DNA from: Arthrobacter sp. D5-1
GTDB taxonomy: Bacteria; Actinomycetota; Actinomycetes; Actinomycetales; Micrococcaceae
NCBI RefSeq assembly: GCF_017357425.1
Contig: NZ_CP014571.1
Location: 2,542,001-2,606,000 of the forward strand
Length of the DNA stretch: 64,000 bases
Direction: 5' to 3'
Of this stretch, positions 34,483 through 45,683 are shown in pieces. The notes beneath the pieces are model-generated. The model saw nothing but the letters and a program-made list of their open reading frames with translations. It searched no databases and had not been told where the DNA came from. How positions within the stretch are numbered: the first letter of the stretch is position 1; every line of letters begins with the position of its first letter. The position numbers and the translations under genes are program-made.

Positions 34483-35552
34483 ACACCACGGAGGCCCGGG
34501 CAACCAGGTGGCGGCGGGACGTCCTGGGCCATGGCTACGAATGCATGGACCTGCCACTGAAGCCTGACGAGGAAGGTCCCGTCCACGCCACACTCATCCG
34601 GTATGCTCCACCTGCGCCGCAAGCCACCCAGAATGGCGTCCTTGACTTCCTGTCGTCCTTCACAAAGAGAAGACGCCGTCCAGTCCCGGCCGATCCAGGT
34701 GGAGCGCCAAGGGTTGTTCTTTACCTGCATGGTTGGGCCGACTACTTTCTGCAAACCGAATTGGCTGAGTACCTCACGGCGTCGGGTTTTTACTTCTACG
34801 CAGTGGACCTCCGAAAATTCGGCCGCAGCCTGCTGCCTGGACAGACGCCCGGATACATCACGGACCTCAGCGCCTATGACGAGGACCTGGCAGCAGCGCT
34901 GGTGGAAATTGAACGGGACGTGGCTGAACGGACTGGCGACACCACCACGCCAACCATCCACATGCTGGCCCATTCCCTGGGAGGTTTGATCGGGGCACTC
35001 TGGGCCGATCGCAACCCAGGCCGGCTGGGCACCTTGGTCCTGAACTCGCCGTGGCTGGAGCTTCAGGGCAGCAGTCTGGTCCGCAGCATTGCCATGCACC
35101 TGGTGGAACCCTTTGCACGTACGGACCCCAAGCGCCCCTTCCGCTTTCCTGAGATGCCTGCCTACTGGGAGAGCGTCAGCAATGAAGCACATGGTGAATG
35201 GATACTGGATCCCCTGTGGCGTCCGCGGACCTCGTTCCCTATCCGCGCAGGGTGGACCAAAGCCGTCCTGGCCGGGCACGCCGCGGTGGAACGAAAGCTC
35301 GCCATCGATTCTCCCGTCCTGGTCCTGCTGTCCGGAAGGACAAGGATCCAAGCGGAGTGGACAGCTGACCTGATGCGGGCCGATGCGGTCATCGACGTAG
35401 AGGAAACCTCACGGAGGGCTCTTGGACTTGCCCGCCGCACCGCCGTCTTCCGGTATCCAGGTGCGCTTCATGATGTTTTTCTCTCACGACGTACCGTCCG
35501 TCAGCAGGCATACCGCGACGTGGCTGTATGGCTCGCTGCGTACCCCTACTGA
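34479..35552 (+). CDS. Alpha/beta hydrolase (second of a coupled pair)
   Basis: 357 residues, paralog of the gene just upstream with the same layout: YLHGWADYFLQ, nucleophile AHSLGG (Ser), NSPWLELQGSSLVRS, and LHDVFLSRRTV with the catalytic His. It carries an insertion of about 25 residues near residue 55 (LSSFTKRRRRPVP) that the first copy lacks. The ATG at 34479 overlaps the upstream stop by four bases and follows GGAAGGGG, so the two proteins are made together, perhaps as partners. The open frame continues upstream over the first hydrolase but out of its frame. Substrate unknown. Confidence 0.85.
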   Translation: MNTTEARATRWRRDVLGHGYECMDLPLKPDEEGPVHATLIRYAPPAPQATQNGVLDFLSSFTKRRRRPVPADPGGAPRVVLYLHGWADYFLQTELAEYLTASGFYFYAVDLRKFGRSLLPGQTPGYITDLSAYDEDLAAALVEIERDVAERTGDTTTPTIHMLAHSLGGLIGALWADRNPGRLGTLVLNSPWLELQGSSLVRSIAMHLVEPFARTDPKRPFRFPEMPAYWESVSNEAHGEWILDPLWRPRTSFPIRAGWTKAVLAGHAAVERKLAIDSPVLVLLSGRTRIQAEWTADLMRADAVIDVEETSRRALGLARRTAVFRYPGALHDVFLSRRTVRQQAYRDVAVWLAAYPY

Positions 35553-35567
35553 TGTAGCGGGGGCGTG

Positions 35568-36392
35568 CTATTTGCCGGCGGGCGCCGCGTCCACGGCCCC
35601 TCCGTAGCGCCTGTCGCGCTTGGCATAAATCTCGACGGCGTCCCACAGCGTCCGCCTGTCGACATCCGGCCACAGCGTGTCCATGAAGACGAACTCCGCA
35701 TAGGCAGACTGCCACAGGAGGAAATTAGAGAGCCGCTGCTCCCCCGAACTGCGAAGAAAAAGGTCTACATCCGGGAGGTCGGGTTCGTCCAGGTATTTCT
35801 GGATGGTTTTCTCGGATACAGATCCGGGTTTCAAACGCCCTTCGGCGACATCGTGGGCAATGGCAGAGACGGCGTCGGCAATCTCGGCGCGGCCGCCGTA
35901 ATTAACACACATGGTCAACGTGCACGTGTCGTTGGCCTTCGTGTATTCCTCGGCTTCTTCAAGTTCCTTGATGACAGAACCCCAAAGCCGCGGGCGTCTT
36001 CCGGCCCATCGGATGCGCACGCCCCATTCGTCAAGCTGGTTCCGCTGGCGTCGTAGTACATCCTTGTTAAATCCCATAAGGAAGCGGATTTCTTCGGGCG
36101 AACGCCGCCAGTTCTCGGTTGAAAAGGCGTACACGCTGACGTACTTGATTCCCAGTTCGATGGCCCCTGCCATCACATCAAGCAAGGCAGGCTCACCGGC
36201 CTTGTGACCCTCGATGCGGGGAAGTCCACGCTGGTTTGCCCACCGCCCATTGCCGTCCATGACGATCGCCACGTGCTGCGGAATAAGTTCACTGGGAATA
36301 CCCGGCGGCACTGCACCGGAGGGGTGCCCGTACGGCGCAACGACCGGTGCCGTCCTGGCCGTTGTTGTCTTGCTCTTCTTACCAAGTGCCAC
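35568..36392 (-). CDS. uppS: Isoprenyl (undecaprenyl/polyprenyl) diphosphate synthase
   Basis: cis-Prenyltransferase that makes the lipid carrier for cell-wall and glycan synthesis, 274 residues. The family signatures are [13 protein letters not shown] (catalytic Asp), GHKAG, and [19 protein letters not shown] toward the C-terminus. The first 45 residues are a variable polar lead. I place the start at GTG 36392, after GGAGCGAAG and two bases behind the recO stop; an in-frame ATG upstream would overlap recO by 52 bases. Operon recO-uppS. Confidence 0.93.
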   Translation of the reverse strand: MALGKKSKTTTARTAPVVAPYGHPSGAVPPGIPSELIPQHVAIVMDGNGRWANQRGLPRIEGHKAGEPALLDVMAGAIELGIKYVSVYAFSTENWRRSPEEIRFLMGFNKDVLRRQRNQLDEWGVRIRWAGRRPRLWGSVIKELEEAEEYTKANDTCTLTMCVNYGGRAEIADAVSAIAHDVAEGRLKPGSVSEKTIQKYLDEPDLPDVDLFLRSSGEQRLSNFLLWQSAYAEFVFMDTLWPDVDRRTLWDAVEIYAKRDRRYGGAVDAAPAGK

Positions 36393-36394
36393 TG

Positions 36395-37162
36395 TCAGCT
36401 TCGCTCCACGTGTTTGAGTGATTTCAGCGCCCGTTCCAAATGCCATTGCAGATACGTGGCAACCAGTCCTGCGGCTTCACGCCGATGCCGGGGATCCGAT
36501 GCATCAGCCACGCCCCAGTTGCCTGTCAGCAATGCACCAAGCAACACCACTGTCTCCGCTGCCGGCGCCGGTGAACCAGGAGGGCGGCAGTCGCTGCACA
36601 CCATACCGCCAACCGGGGCGGCAAAGGCCGTATGAGGTCCCGGCCGGCCACAACGGGCACAATCGGTGAAACTCGGCGCCCACCCTCCCGTGGCCAAAGC
36701 GCGCAGCAGATAGGAGTCCAGGATAAGTTCGGGTGGATGGTCTGAACGGCTCAAGGCAGCCAAGGCTCCCACCAGCAGGTTGTAGTGGGCGGTCCCGGAC
36801 TCCGTGTCGGCATCCGTGAGTTTTTCGGCGGTCTCCGTCATGGCAGCGGCCACCGTGAACCTGCCATAGTCTGCGGCGATACTGCTTCCATAGGCGCCCT
36901 TGGCCACCGCCTGCGTCACAATGTCCAACGTCCGCCCGGAGACAAGCTGCAAGTCCGCCACCATGAACGGCTCCAGACGAGCGCCGAAACGGCTGCTGGT
37001 CCTGCGCACACCCTTGGCGACGGCGCGGACTTGGCCATGATGCTTGGTCAAGAGAGTGATGATGCGATCCGCTTCACCCAGCTTGTGGGTACGGAGCACC
37101 ACGGCATCGTCCCTGTAGGACCGTGCTGCAAACGACGGATTGGCCACAACTAATCTTCGCAC
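36395..37162 (-). CDS. recO: DNA repair protein RecO
   Basis: Helps RecR load RecA on single-stranded DNA in the RecF pathway. 255 residues: an N-terminal OB-fold ([23 protein letters not shown]), a helical middle, and a zinc-type cluster CARCG and CSDC near residues 172-200. Start GTG at 37162, or GTG at 37147, where the family sequence begins. It is followed two bases later by uppS. Confidence 0.93.
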   Translation of the reverse strand: MRRLVVANPSFAARSYRDDAVVLRTHKLGEADRIITLLTKHHGQVRAVAKGVRRTSSRFGARLEPFMVADLQLVSGRTLDIVTQAVAKGAYGSSIAADYGRFTVAAAMTETAEKLTDADTESGTAHYNLLVGALAALSRSDHPPELILDSYLLRALATGGWAPSFTDCARCGRPGPHTAFAAPVGGMVCSDCRPPGSPAPAAETVVLLGALLTGNWGVADASDPRHRREAAGLVATYLQWHLERALKSLKHVERS

Positions 37163-37192
37163 TATGACCGGCCCGCTCGGCGACCACCGGAC

Positions 37193-37224
37193 CGTGTGGT
37201 GACGGTATTTCCCGTCACCACACG
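37193..37224. terminator. Terminator-like hairpin after leuA
   Basis: A perfect 13-bp stem (CGTGTGGTGACGG and its complement) with a 6-base loop lies between the leuA stop and the recO start. It lacks a clear T-run on the minus strand. Confidence 0.55.
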
Positions 37225-37233
37225 CTGGGTACC

Positions 37234-38997
<1,764 letters not shown>

Positions 38998-39002
38998 CTA
39001 AA

Positions 39003-39079
39003 TGAAAGCTTAGCCGGACACAACGGAACTCCGCGGCGAGGATGGCCCAGCTTCAGATAGCTTTCAGGCCCCGCCGCGG
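39003..39079 (-). promoter_or_regulatory. leuA leader RNA with predicted pseudoknot (attenuator)
   Basis: In the minus-strand RNA, CCGCGGCG (39079-39072) pairs with CGCCGCGG (39038-39031) to form a hairpin. Its loop contains TGAAAGCT (39066-39059), complementary over all 8 bases to AGCTTTCA (39010-39003) just before the leuA ribosome-binding site. Together these make an H-type pseudoknot. The loop strand overlaps the stop codon of the leader peptide, so a ribosome stalled on the Leu codons would change the folding. I recall a LEU-element attenuator of this kind reported for actinobacteria. Confidence 0.7.
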
Positions 39080-39096
39080 CAGCTAAGAAGAAGCAT
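39064..39096 (-). CDS. leuA leader peptide
   Basis: A ten-residue frame, MLLLSCRGGA, with three leucine codons in a row (CTT three times) right after the ATG, about 120 bases upstream of leuA and directly before the pseudoknot. No strong ribosome-binding site is visible, so it may be translated near the 5' end of the transcript. The Leu run fits a sensor of charged leucyl-tRNA. Too short for similarity tests; supported by position and structure. Confidence 0.7.
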   Translation of the reverse strand: MLLLSCRGGA

Positions 39097-39222
39097 CGCC
39101 GTACGCACAAAATCACAGTAACACGATGCGTATGATGACAGTGCAACACCTCATGCAACGTCCACTATGCAGACGCAGCGACGGTGGCAACGCCGGCTGC
39201 TGTGTCCACACAAGGAGCCACA

Positions 39223-41175
39223 GTGCCACAGTCGGGGATCACTCTTTCGAACATCGATCACAGCGTCCGGCCCCAGGACGACCTCTACCAACACGTCAAC
39301 GGCGCGTGGCTCAACAACACAACCATCCCTGACGACAGGCCGCTGGAAGGCACGTTCACCGCTTTGCGGGACGGAGCCGAGTTGGCCGTCAAAGCAATTA
39401 TCGAAGAAGCTGCAGGCAAAGGAGAGTCGGCAACCGGCGTCGAGCAGCAGGTGGGTGGACTCTACGCGAGCTTCATGGATGAGGCCGCAGCAGAGGCCAA
39501 AGGCCTTGACCCCATCCGGGGCCGGCTCGAGGACGTCAACGCCGTGGGATCAACCCAGGAACTGGCCGGCCTGATCGGCCGCCTCTTCCGTTCCGACGTC
39601 TCCGGGCTTTTCTCAATCTACCCGGCCCCTGACGCCGGCAACCCCGAGCGCATCCTCCTGTATATCGGGCAGGGCGGCCTTGGACTACCGGACGAGTCCT
39701 ACTACCGGGAAGAAAAGTTTGCCGATATCGTTTCGGCCTACACCGGGTACGTTGCCAAGATGCTCGCCCTCGCCGGAATCAAGGACGCCGAAGCAGCGTC
39801 AGTGCGCATCGTCGCCCTCGAAACTGCCTTGGCTGCGCACCACTGGGACAACGTCACGTTGCGGAATCCCCAGAAGACCTACAACCTCAAGACGGCAGAA
39901 GAAGCAACGGAACTGTTCCCCTTGCTGGAGACCTGGTTCCAGGCAGCCCGTGTCGACGCAGCCAAGCGAAACGAGATCGTTGTCAGCACCCCGGACTTCT
40001 TCGCCGGCGCAGCAGGCTTGCTGGAGTCCGAGCCGTTGGAAACGTGGAAGGAATGGTTGACACTGAGGGTGCTGAGTTCGGCGGCCCCGTACCTCTCGTC
40101 CGAATTCGTGGACACCAACTTCGAGTTCTACGGCACTACACTCAGCGGCACGCCCCAGAACAAGGAACGCTGGAAGCGTGGAGTTGCCGTTGTCGAAGCT
40201 GCGCTTGGCGAAGCCGTCGGACAGATATACGTGGAGCGGCACTTCCCCCCGGGCCACAAAGCGAGGATGGAGACGCTCGTTGCCAATCTGATCGAGGCTT
40301 ACCGTGACAGCATCTCCTCCCTGGCATGGATGGGTGAGGAAACCAAGAAGGAAGCGCTCAAGAAGCTGGAGGCATTCCGCCCCAAGATTGGCTTCCCGGA
40401 AAAATGGATCGACTACTCAGTCGTGGTCATCGATCCATCCGACCTGTTGGGCAACGTGGAGCGCGCACATGATGCTGACGTCGACCGTCACCTGGACGAG
40501 ATCGGCAAGCCTGTTGACCTTAATAAGTGGCTGATGACTCCGCAGACGGTCAATGCCTACTACCACCCCATGCTGAATGAGATCGTCTTCCCGGCCGCAA
40601 TTCTCCAGCCGCCCTTCTTCACGGCAGATGCTGATGACGCCGTGAACTATGGCGGAATCGGTGCCGTCATAGGCCACGAGATCGGCCACGGCTTCGACGA
40701 CCAAGGATCGCAGTTCGACGGCAGCGGTGCACTGCGCAACTGGTGGACTGATGAGGACCGGACCGCGTTCGAAGCCCTCACGGCCAAATTGGTGGCTCAA
40801 TACGACGCCCTCTCCCCCTACGCGGCGCCAGAACACAAGGTCAACGGCAAGCTCACCCTCGGCGAGAACATCGGCGACCTCGGCGGCCTGACCATTGCCT
40901 ACAAGGCCTACCTCCTCAGCCTGGAAGGCAAAGAGCCTGAGGAGATCGACGGCTTCACTGGCCAGCAACGCTTCTTCATGTCGTGGGCAGCAGGCTGGCG
41001 CCAGGTAATCCGCCGTGAAGAGGCGATCCGACGGCTTGCCACCGATCCGCACTCCCCCAACGAGTTCCGCACCAACGCCATCGCCCGCAACCTCGATGCG
41101 TTCCATGAAGCATTTGGTGTCGGCGCAGCAGACGGCATGTGGTTGGAATCCGGAGACCGCGTCAGCATCTGGTAA
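39223..41175 (+). CDS. M13-family metallopeptidase (PepO/neprilysin-like)
   Basis: Zinc endopeptidase of 650 residues. Catalytic motif VIGHEIGHGFDDQGSQFDG (HEXXH) and the third ligand region ENIGDLGGL, plus the N-terminal HSVRPQDDLYQHVNGAWL and substrate-side NAYYHPMLNEIVFPAAIL, are standard for M13. No signal peptide, so cytoplasmic oligopeptidase activity is likely. The GTG at 39223 follows AAGGAG; the frame is open 13 codons further upstream. A terminator follows. Confidence 0.95.
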   Translation: MPQSGITLSNIDHSVRPQDDLYQHVNGAWLNNTTIPDDRPLEGTFTALRDGAELAVKAIIEEAAGKGESATGVEQQVGGLYASFMDEAAAEAKGLDPIRGRLEDVNAVGSTQELAGLIGRLFRSDVSGLFSIYPAPDAGNPERILLYIGQGGLGLPDESYYREEKFADIVSAYTGYVAKMLALAGIKDAEAASVRIVALETALAAHHWDNVTLRNPQKTYNLKTAEEATELFPLLETWFQAARVDAAKRNEIVVSTPDFFAGAAGLLESEPLETWKEWLTLRVLSSAAPYLSSEFVDTNFEFYGTTLSGTPQNKERWKRGVAVVEAALGEAVGQIYVERHFPPGHKARMETLVANLIEAYRDSISSLAWMGEETKKEALKKLEAFRPKIGFPEKWIDYSVVVIDPSDLLGNVERAHDADVDRHLDEIGKPVDLNKWLMTPQTVNAYYHPMLNEIVFPAAILQPPFFTADADDAVNYGGIGAVIGHEIGHGFDDQGSQFDGSGALRNWWTDEDRTAFEALTAKLVAQYDALSPYAAPEHKVNGKLTLGENIGDLGGLTIAYKAYLLSLEGKEPEEIDGFTGQQRFFMSWAAGWRQVIRREEAIRRLATDPHSPNEFRTNAIARNLDAFHEAFGVGAADGMWLESGDRVSIW

Positions 41176-41187
41176 GAAGGGAAAAAT

Positions 41188-41224
41188 GAGGCCGGGCCAG
41201 TTCGTAAAGAACTGGCCCGGCCTC
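41188..41224. terminator. Rho-independent terminator
   Basis: A perfect 15-bp stem (GAGGCCGGGCCAGTT and its complement) with a 7-base loop, TTC on the plus side and an A-run on the other side. It serves the M13 peptidase gene and, on the minus strand, the convergent LCP gene. Confidence 0.9.
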
Positions 41225-41270
41225 TTCAGTCTATGGCTGCCTCGCAGCCCGCTACTGGTCCATGTACTGA

Positions 41271-42830
41271 CTATTGGTCGATGTACAACGGGTTCACTTG
41301 TTGGCAGACGGCATCGCTCGCGGTCTGGTTGACCACGTCCGATGGCACGGAGGTTGCTCCGTAGGTAGTGCCGGCGGCGAAGTCCGTACCCACATAAAGC
41401 TGAACTCCCGCCACGCCGGGAGCCTCCTGCACTTGGGCCGCCGGAATACCGTAGAGCGCAGCCACGTCTGCAGCGACATCGGCGAAGCCTGCCCCGTAGT
41501 AAATCACTGTCTGGTCCACAGGGTTTGCCAAATAGGAAACCGCCTGGGTAAAGCCACCGCCTGTCAGAACCGACATGATCTCCTGGGCCCGCGCGGCTGC
41601 TCCGCTGCCGTTGGCCACTGCCACCGGCTGGATCGCTTTGTCGTAGGCGGGGACCGCAGGAGTCGATGCCGTGGGCTGCGGTGCGGGAGTTTCGCTGGCA
41701 GCGGGCGACGATGTGGCACCGGGTGTGGTCAGGTCAAGGTCGGCACGCAACGCTGAAAAGAGCTGGGATGACTGCGGTTCCACAAGCTCCAGCCTGTTCG
41801 GATCAACTGCTGCTGCCTGGGTCGGGACAGCCACGAACGCAACCTTGGAAACATCAATGTCCTTCAACCGCCCTCCGATGGTTAGCAGCGACGGAACGGA
41901 TGCCAGGCCCTCATCGACGGTGAGGTTCTGGGTGACCACGTCGGCAATCTGGAGGAGCCTCTGCGGGTTACCCAACGTTCCTTCGTCTTTGAGCTTCCTG
42001 GTCAAGGACGAGAGGAAAGCCTGCTGTCCCTTGATACGACCGAGGTCGCCTCCATCGCCAAAAGCGTGGCGGGTCCGCAGGAAAGCCAGGGCTTGTTCGC
42101 CCTCAACCAGGGAATCACCTTTGGGCAGGCGAAGGCGGGAGTCCGGGTCAAAGACGGGGTCGCTGACACAGACATTCACGCCGCCAATAGCGTGGGACAA
42201 CTCCTTGACGGCGTTGAAGTCCGCCATCATGAAGTGGTCGATTTCCAAACCGGTCAATTTATTGACGGTGTCAACAGCGCAGCCGATGCCCGCCTCGGCC
42301 ATGGCCTCGTTGATCATCACACCGCTGCGGGCAGGGAACGTCTGGTTGTTTGTCCGATCGGTGCATTGCGGCACGTCCACCAGCAGGTCACGCGGGAAGC
42401 TCATGACGCTGACGCGCTTGTTGTCTGCTGAGATATCCAGCAGCATCATGACGTCCGAATGACCGTAGCCGGTGGAGTCTTCCGTGCTTCCGTACTCCGA
42501 GTTTTTCCCGTCACGGGTATCAGAACCAAGAATAAGGATTTGCAGGCGGTCCGATTTGTCATTGGCCAGGGTTTCACCGCTGTCGCGGGTCTCCCCTGCA
42601 CTCAGCGGAGCCTTGGTGATGTTGCTCTGCAACCGGATGAACCAAAAGGCAGCAAAAGCCACGCCCGCAACCAGGGCCACAGAGACCACGCCAGTAACAA
42701 TCTTCAACCACAACGGAAGTCCCTTGCGGGCCTTCATGTGGCGGGGAGTGCCCTCGGCATCCTCACCGTGGCGAGCCGCAACGGGGTCAGCGGTGCCGGT
42801 GCCCTGTGGGCGGGCGTCACGACGTCGCAC
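41271..42830 (-). CDS. LCP (LytR-CpsA-Psr) family protein
   Basis: Enzyme that attaches lipid-linked glycans to the cell wall, outside the membrane. 519 residues: a cytoplasmic N-terminus (1-40), one membrane segment (about 43-66), the LCP domain (about 95-270) with ILILGSDTRDG and VMSFPRDLLVDVP (pyrophosphate-binding Arg/Asp), then a Pro/Ser/Thr/Ala linker and a C-terminal LytR_C domain (about 420-510) beginning VAVANGSGAAARAQEIMS. The GTG at 42830 follows GGAAAGG. The wall polymer involved cannot be told. Confidence 0.92.
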   Translation of the reverse strand: MRRRDARPQGTGTADPVAARHGEDAEGTPRHMKARKGLPLWLKIVTGVVSVALVAGVAFAAFWFIRLQSNITKAPLSAGETRDSGETLANDKSDRLQILILGSDTRDGKNSEYGSTEDSTGYGHSDVMMLLDISADNKRVSVMSFPRDLLVDVPQCTDRTNNQTFPARSGVMINEAMAEAGIGCAVDTVNKLTGLEIDHFMMADFNAVKELSHAIGGVNVCVSDPVFDPDSRLRLPKGDSLVEGEQALAFLRTRHAFGDGGDLGRIKGQQAFLSSLTRKLKDEGTLGNPQRLLQIADVVTQNLTVDEGLASVPSLLTIGGRLKDIDVSKVAFVAVPTQAAAVDPNRLELVEPQSSQLFSALRADLDLTTPGATSSPAASETPAPQPTASTPAVPAYDKAIQPVAVANGSGAAARAQEIMSVLTGGGFTQAVSYLANPVDQTVIYYGAGFADVAADVAALYGIPAAQVQEAPGVAGVQLYVGTDFAAGTTYGATSVPSDVVNQTASDAVCQQVNPLYIDQ

Positions 42831-42935
42831 TATTCGGTTTACCTTTCCTCAAACACGTGGATTCCCGCCATCATAGTTGCCGATTCTGGGAAGTTCCTTA
42901 TCGCGCCTCTACGATGCCGGGACGTGTCTTGCCCG

Positions 42936-43898
42936 CTAGAACCCGAGTTTGACCAGTTGCTTGGGATCCCGCTGCCAGTCCTTGGCCACCTTAACATGCA
43001 GATCCAGGTAGATTCGGGTGCCCAGAAGTGTCTCGATGCCCTTCCGTGCGTTGGTACCGACTTCACGCAGCCGGCTGCCACCCTTGCCGATGATGATGGC
43101 CTTCTGGGAGGGCCGCTCAACATAGAGGTTGACCCGAACGTCCAGGAGCGGGTTGTCCTCGGTTCGACCTTCACGGGGAACGATTTCCTCCACCACTACG
43201 GCCAGCGAGTGGGGAAGTTCGTCGCGGACACCTTCCAGGGCAGCCTCTCGAATAAGTTCCGCAATCATGACTGCTTCGGGCTCGTCCGTCAGTTCACCGT
43301 CGGGGTACAGCGGGGGCGATGACGGCATGTGGCTGATCAATACGTCCGCGACAGTGGAGACCTGGAATCCGTCGGCCGCTGAAACGGGGACGATGTCTGC
43401 CCAACCTTGCTCCCCCAGGACATCGCGTCCCAAAGCAGCGACAGCGAGCAATTGCTCGGTCAAGGCCTGGCGGTCAACAAGGTCTGTTTTGGTGACAAGG
43501 GCAACGATCGGTTTCCTCCCCACGGCCGCCAACTGAGCCGCGATGTACTTATCGCCGGGGCCGATCTTCTCGTTCGCCGGCAGGCAGAATCCAATGGCAT
43601 CCACTTCGGCCAGGGTATCGGCCACAAGATCATTGAGCCGCTTACCCAGGAGCGTGCGCGGCCTGTGCAGGCCAGGGGTGTCCACCAGGATCAGCTGCGC
43701 ATCCTCGCGGTGGACAATACCGCGGATGGTGTGCCGCGTGGTCTGCGGCTTGGCCGAGGTGATGGCCACCTTCTGGCCAACCAAGGCATTGGTCAGTGTC
43801 GATTTGCCGGCGTTGGGCCGGCCCACCAGCACAGAGAAGCCTGCGTGGAAGCCACCGAAGTCATTATCGGCATCGAATTTCTTATTTTGCTTGCTCAC
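42936..43898 (-). CDS. era: GTPase Era
   Basis: Ribosome-assembly GTPase binding the 3' end of 16S rRNA, 320 residues. GTPase motifs: GRPNAGKST (G1), DTPGLHRPR (G3), TKTD (G4), and a C-terminal KH domain with [21 protein letters not shown]. The start is GTG 43898, preceded by GGGAG. It overlaps the end of the upstream CBS-domain gene by 17 bases; the longer open frame upstream is not family sequence. Order phoH-ybeY-CBS protein-era, a standard ribosome-maturation cluster. Confidence 0.96.
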   Translation of the reverse strand: MSKQNKKFDADNDFGGFHAGFSVLVGRPNAGKSTLTNALVGQKVAITSAKPQTTRHTIRGIVHREDAQLILVDTPGLHRPRTLLGKRLNDLVADTLAEVDAIGFCLPANEKIGPGDKYIAAQLAAVGRKPIVALVTKTDLVDRQALTEQLLAVAALGRDVLGEQGWADIVPVSAADGFQVSTVADVLISHMPSSPPLYPDGELTDEPEAVMIAELIREAALEGVRDELPHSLAVVVEEIVPREGRTEDNPLLDVRVNLYVERPSQKAIIIGKGGSRLREVGTNARKGIETLLGTRIYLDLHVKVAKDWQRDPKQLVKLGF

Positions 43899-45213
43899 GT
43901 GGAACTCCCTGTTGCGTTGAGTCGGCGTCATCGAGTAGGTCTTCAAAGTCAGTGTCTTCCTTTGGCATGGCTGCCGCAATGATGTGGCTGACCCTGTTTC
44001 GGCGACCCTCAAGCCTATCCGCCTTGAGCGATATTCCATCCACATCAACTGAACTGCCGACAATCGGGACCTGCCCCAGGGCCTTGGCAAGGAGGCCGCC
44101 TACGGTGTCCACCTCGTCGTCGTCGAGGTCAATGTCGAACAGTTCACCGAGGTCGTCGATGCTCATGCGGGCGCTGACCCGGAACGTACCGTCACCGAGG
44201 TCCACTGCTTCTTCTGCCGCGGCATCGTATTCATCCACGATTTCACCCACGATTTCCTCGATGAGGTCCTCAAGGGTCACCAGTCCGGCGGTACCGCCGT
44301 ACTCATCGATCACGATCGCCACGTGGGTGGATTCCTGCTGCAGTTCCCTGAGAAGGTCACTCACGGGCTTGGATTCAGGAACGTAGCGGACGTCCCGGGC
44401 GAGGGAGTCGACGTCGTGCGCCTGCAGTCCGGGTTCGCCTCGATACATGGCCGCGGCGACGTCCTTCAAATAAAGGATTCCGCGGATCTGGTCGGTATTC
44501 TCACCGATGACCGGAATCCTGGAATAGCCCGACCGCAAGAAGAGGCCCATGGCTGTCTCGAGGTCCGATCCGGTACCGATGCTGACAATGTCTGTGCGGG
44601 GAACCATGACGGAACGGACCAACGTGTCGCCGAAGTCGAAGACCGAATGGATGAGTTCAGCCTCGTTGTCCTCGATCATGTCCGATTCTGCGGCGCGGTC
44701 CACGAATTCGCGGAACTCTTCTTCGCTGACGAATGCGTCATCACCGCTGGGCGCGCCAGGAGCCACTGCCTGGCCGAGGGCCACGAGCCACCCGGGAATG
44801 GGGCCGAGAACCCAGCAGAGGAAGCGGATCAGCGGAGCCGTGAAGCGAACAACGGGACCGGAATGGGCCCTCCCCAGCTGCCTCGGCGACACCCCCACCA
44901 GCACGAATCCGATGACGGCCATGATGCCGGTAGCAGCAAGCCCGGCAAGCCAGACGTTGTCGAGCAAACTGTGCAGCACTACCGCCACAGCTACTGCAGC
45001 GGCCATCTCGAACCACACACGCCAGAATCGCAGGGCCCTCATGTGGGCAATGGGAGCTTTGAGGATTCCGCTCAGGGCCTTGCCCTTGCTGCGCACAATT
45101 GATTGTTCGGCCTCGTGCCGGGGAAGGAAATTGAACGCGGCTTCAGCAGCCGTCAACAGGGCGACAAAGCTGAGGAAAACCAGCGCCATGCCGACCAGGA
45201 TGATCCAGGTCAC
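43882..45213 (-). CDS. Hemolysin C/CNNM-family CBS-domain membrane protein
   Basis: 443 residues: an N-terminal CNNM/DUF21 membrane domain (about 1-190, four hydrophobic segments), a pair of CBS domains (about 210-335) with [12 protein letters not shown] and [22 protein letters not shown], and a C-terminal CorC_HlyC domain (about 350-425) with [17 protein letters not shown]. The family includes Mg2+ and Co2+ efflux proteins; hemolysin is a historical name. ATG at 45213 overlaps the ybeY stop by four bases. Confidence 0.93.
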   Translation of the reverse strand: MTWIILVGMALVFLSFVALLTAAEAAFNFLPRHEAEQSIVRSKGKALSGILKAPIAHMRALRFWRVWFEMAAAVAVAVVLHSLLDNVWLAGLAATGIMAVIGFVLVGVSPRQLGRAHSGPVVRFTAPLIRFLCWVLGPIPGWLVALGQAVAPGAPSGDDAFVSEEEFREFVDRAAESDMIEDNEAELIHSVFDFGDTLVRSVMVPRTDIVSIGTGSDLETAMGLFLRSGYSRIPVIGENTDQIRGILYLKDVAAAMYRGEPGLQAHDVDSLARDVRYVPESKPVSDLLRELQQESTHVAIVIDEYGGTAGLVTLEDLIEEIVGEIVDEYDAAAEEAVDLGDGTFRVSARMSIDDLGELFDIDLDDDEVDTVGGLLAKALGQVPIVGSSVDVDGISLKADRLEGRRNRVSHIIAAAMPKEDTDFEDLLDDADSTQQGVPREQAK

Positions 45214-45683
45214 TGCATGGTCTCCATGGGGGCATCCTTGCCCAGGAATTCAGACAGCAGTTCGCGCTGCAAACCGAACATCTCTTCTTTTTCCTCGGGT
45301 TCGGCGTGGTCGAATCCCAGAAGGTGGAGGATGCCATGGGTTGTCAGGAGCAGCATCTCATCCTGGGTGGCGTGACCGGCATTGCGGGCCTGTACCTCGG
45401 CCACCTGGGGGCAGATGGCGATGTCGCCCAGCATTCCCTGCGGGGTTGGCTTATCCGGGGTGCCTGGAGTGAGCTCGTCCATGGGCACAGACAGGACGTC
45501 GGTGGCCCCGGGTTCATCCATCAGTTCGATGTGAAGCTTCTCCATGGCGGGTTCATCCACCAGGAGAATGGAAAGCTCCGCTTGCGGATGGATGTAGAGC
45601 CGTTCGAAGATGAAGCGGGACAACGTCACCAGCTGGGCTTCGTCCACCGTCACACCGGACTCGTTGTTGACTTCAATGCTCAT
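45210..45683 (-). CDS. ybeY: Endoribonuclease YbeY (rRNA maturation)
   Basis: Zinc endoribonuclease needed for 16S rRNA 3' end maturation, 157 residues. Diagnostic motif HGILHLLGFDHAEPEE (three His metal ligands), preceded by TDVLSVPMDE and GDIAICPQVAEVQA. The start overlaps the phoH end by four bases and its stop overlaps the next start, so the whole block is translationally coupled. Confidence 0.95.
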   Translation of the reverse strand: MSIEVNNESGVTVDEAQLVTLSRFIFERLYIHPQAELSILLVDEPAMEKLHIELMDEPGATDVLSVPMDELTPGTPDKPTPQGMLGDIAICPQVAEVQARNAGHATQDEMLLLTTHGILHLLGFDHAEPEEKEEMFGLQRELLSEFLGKDAPMETMQ

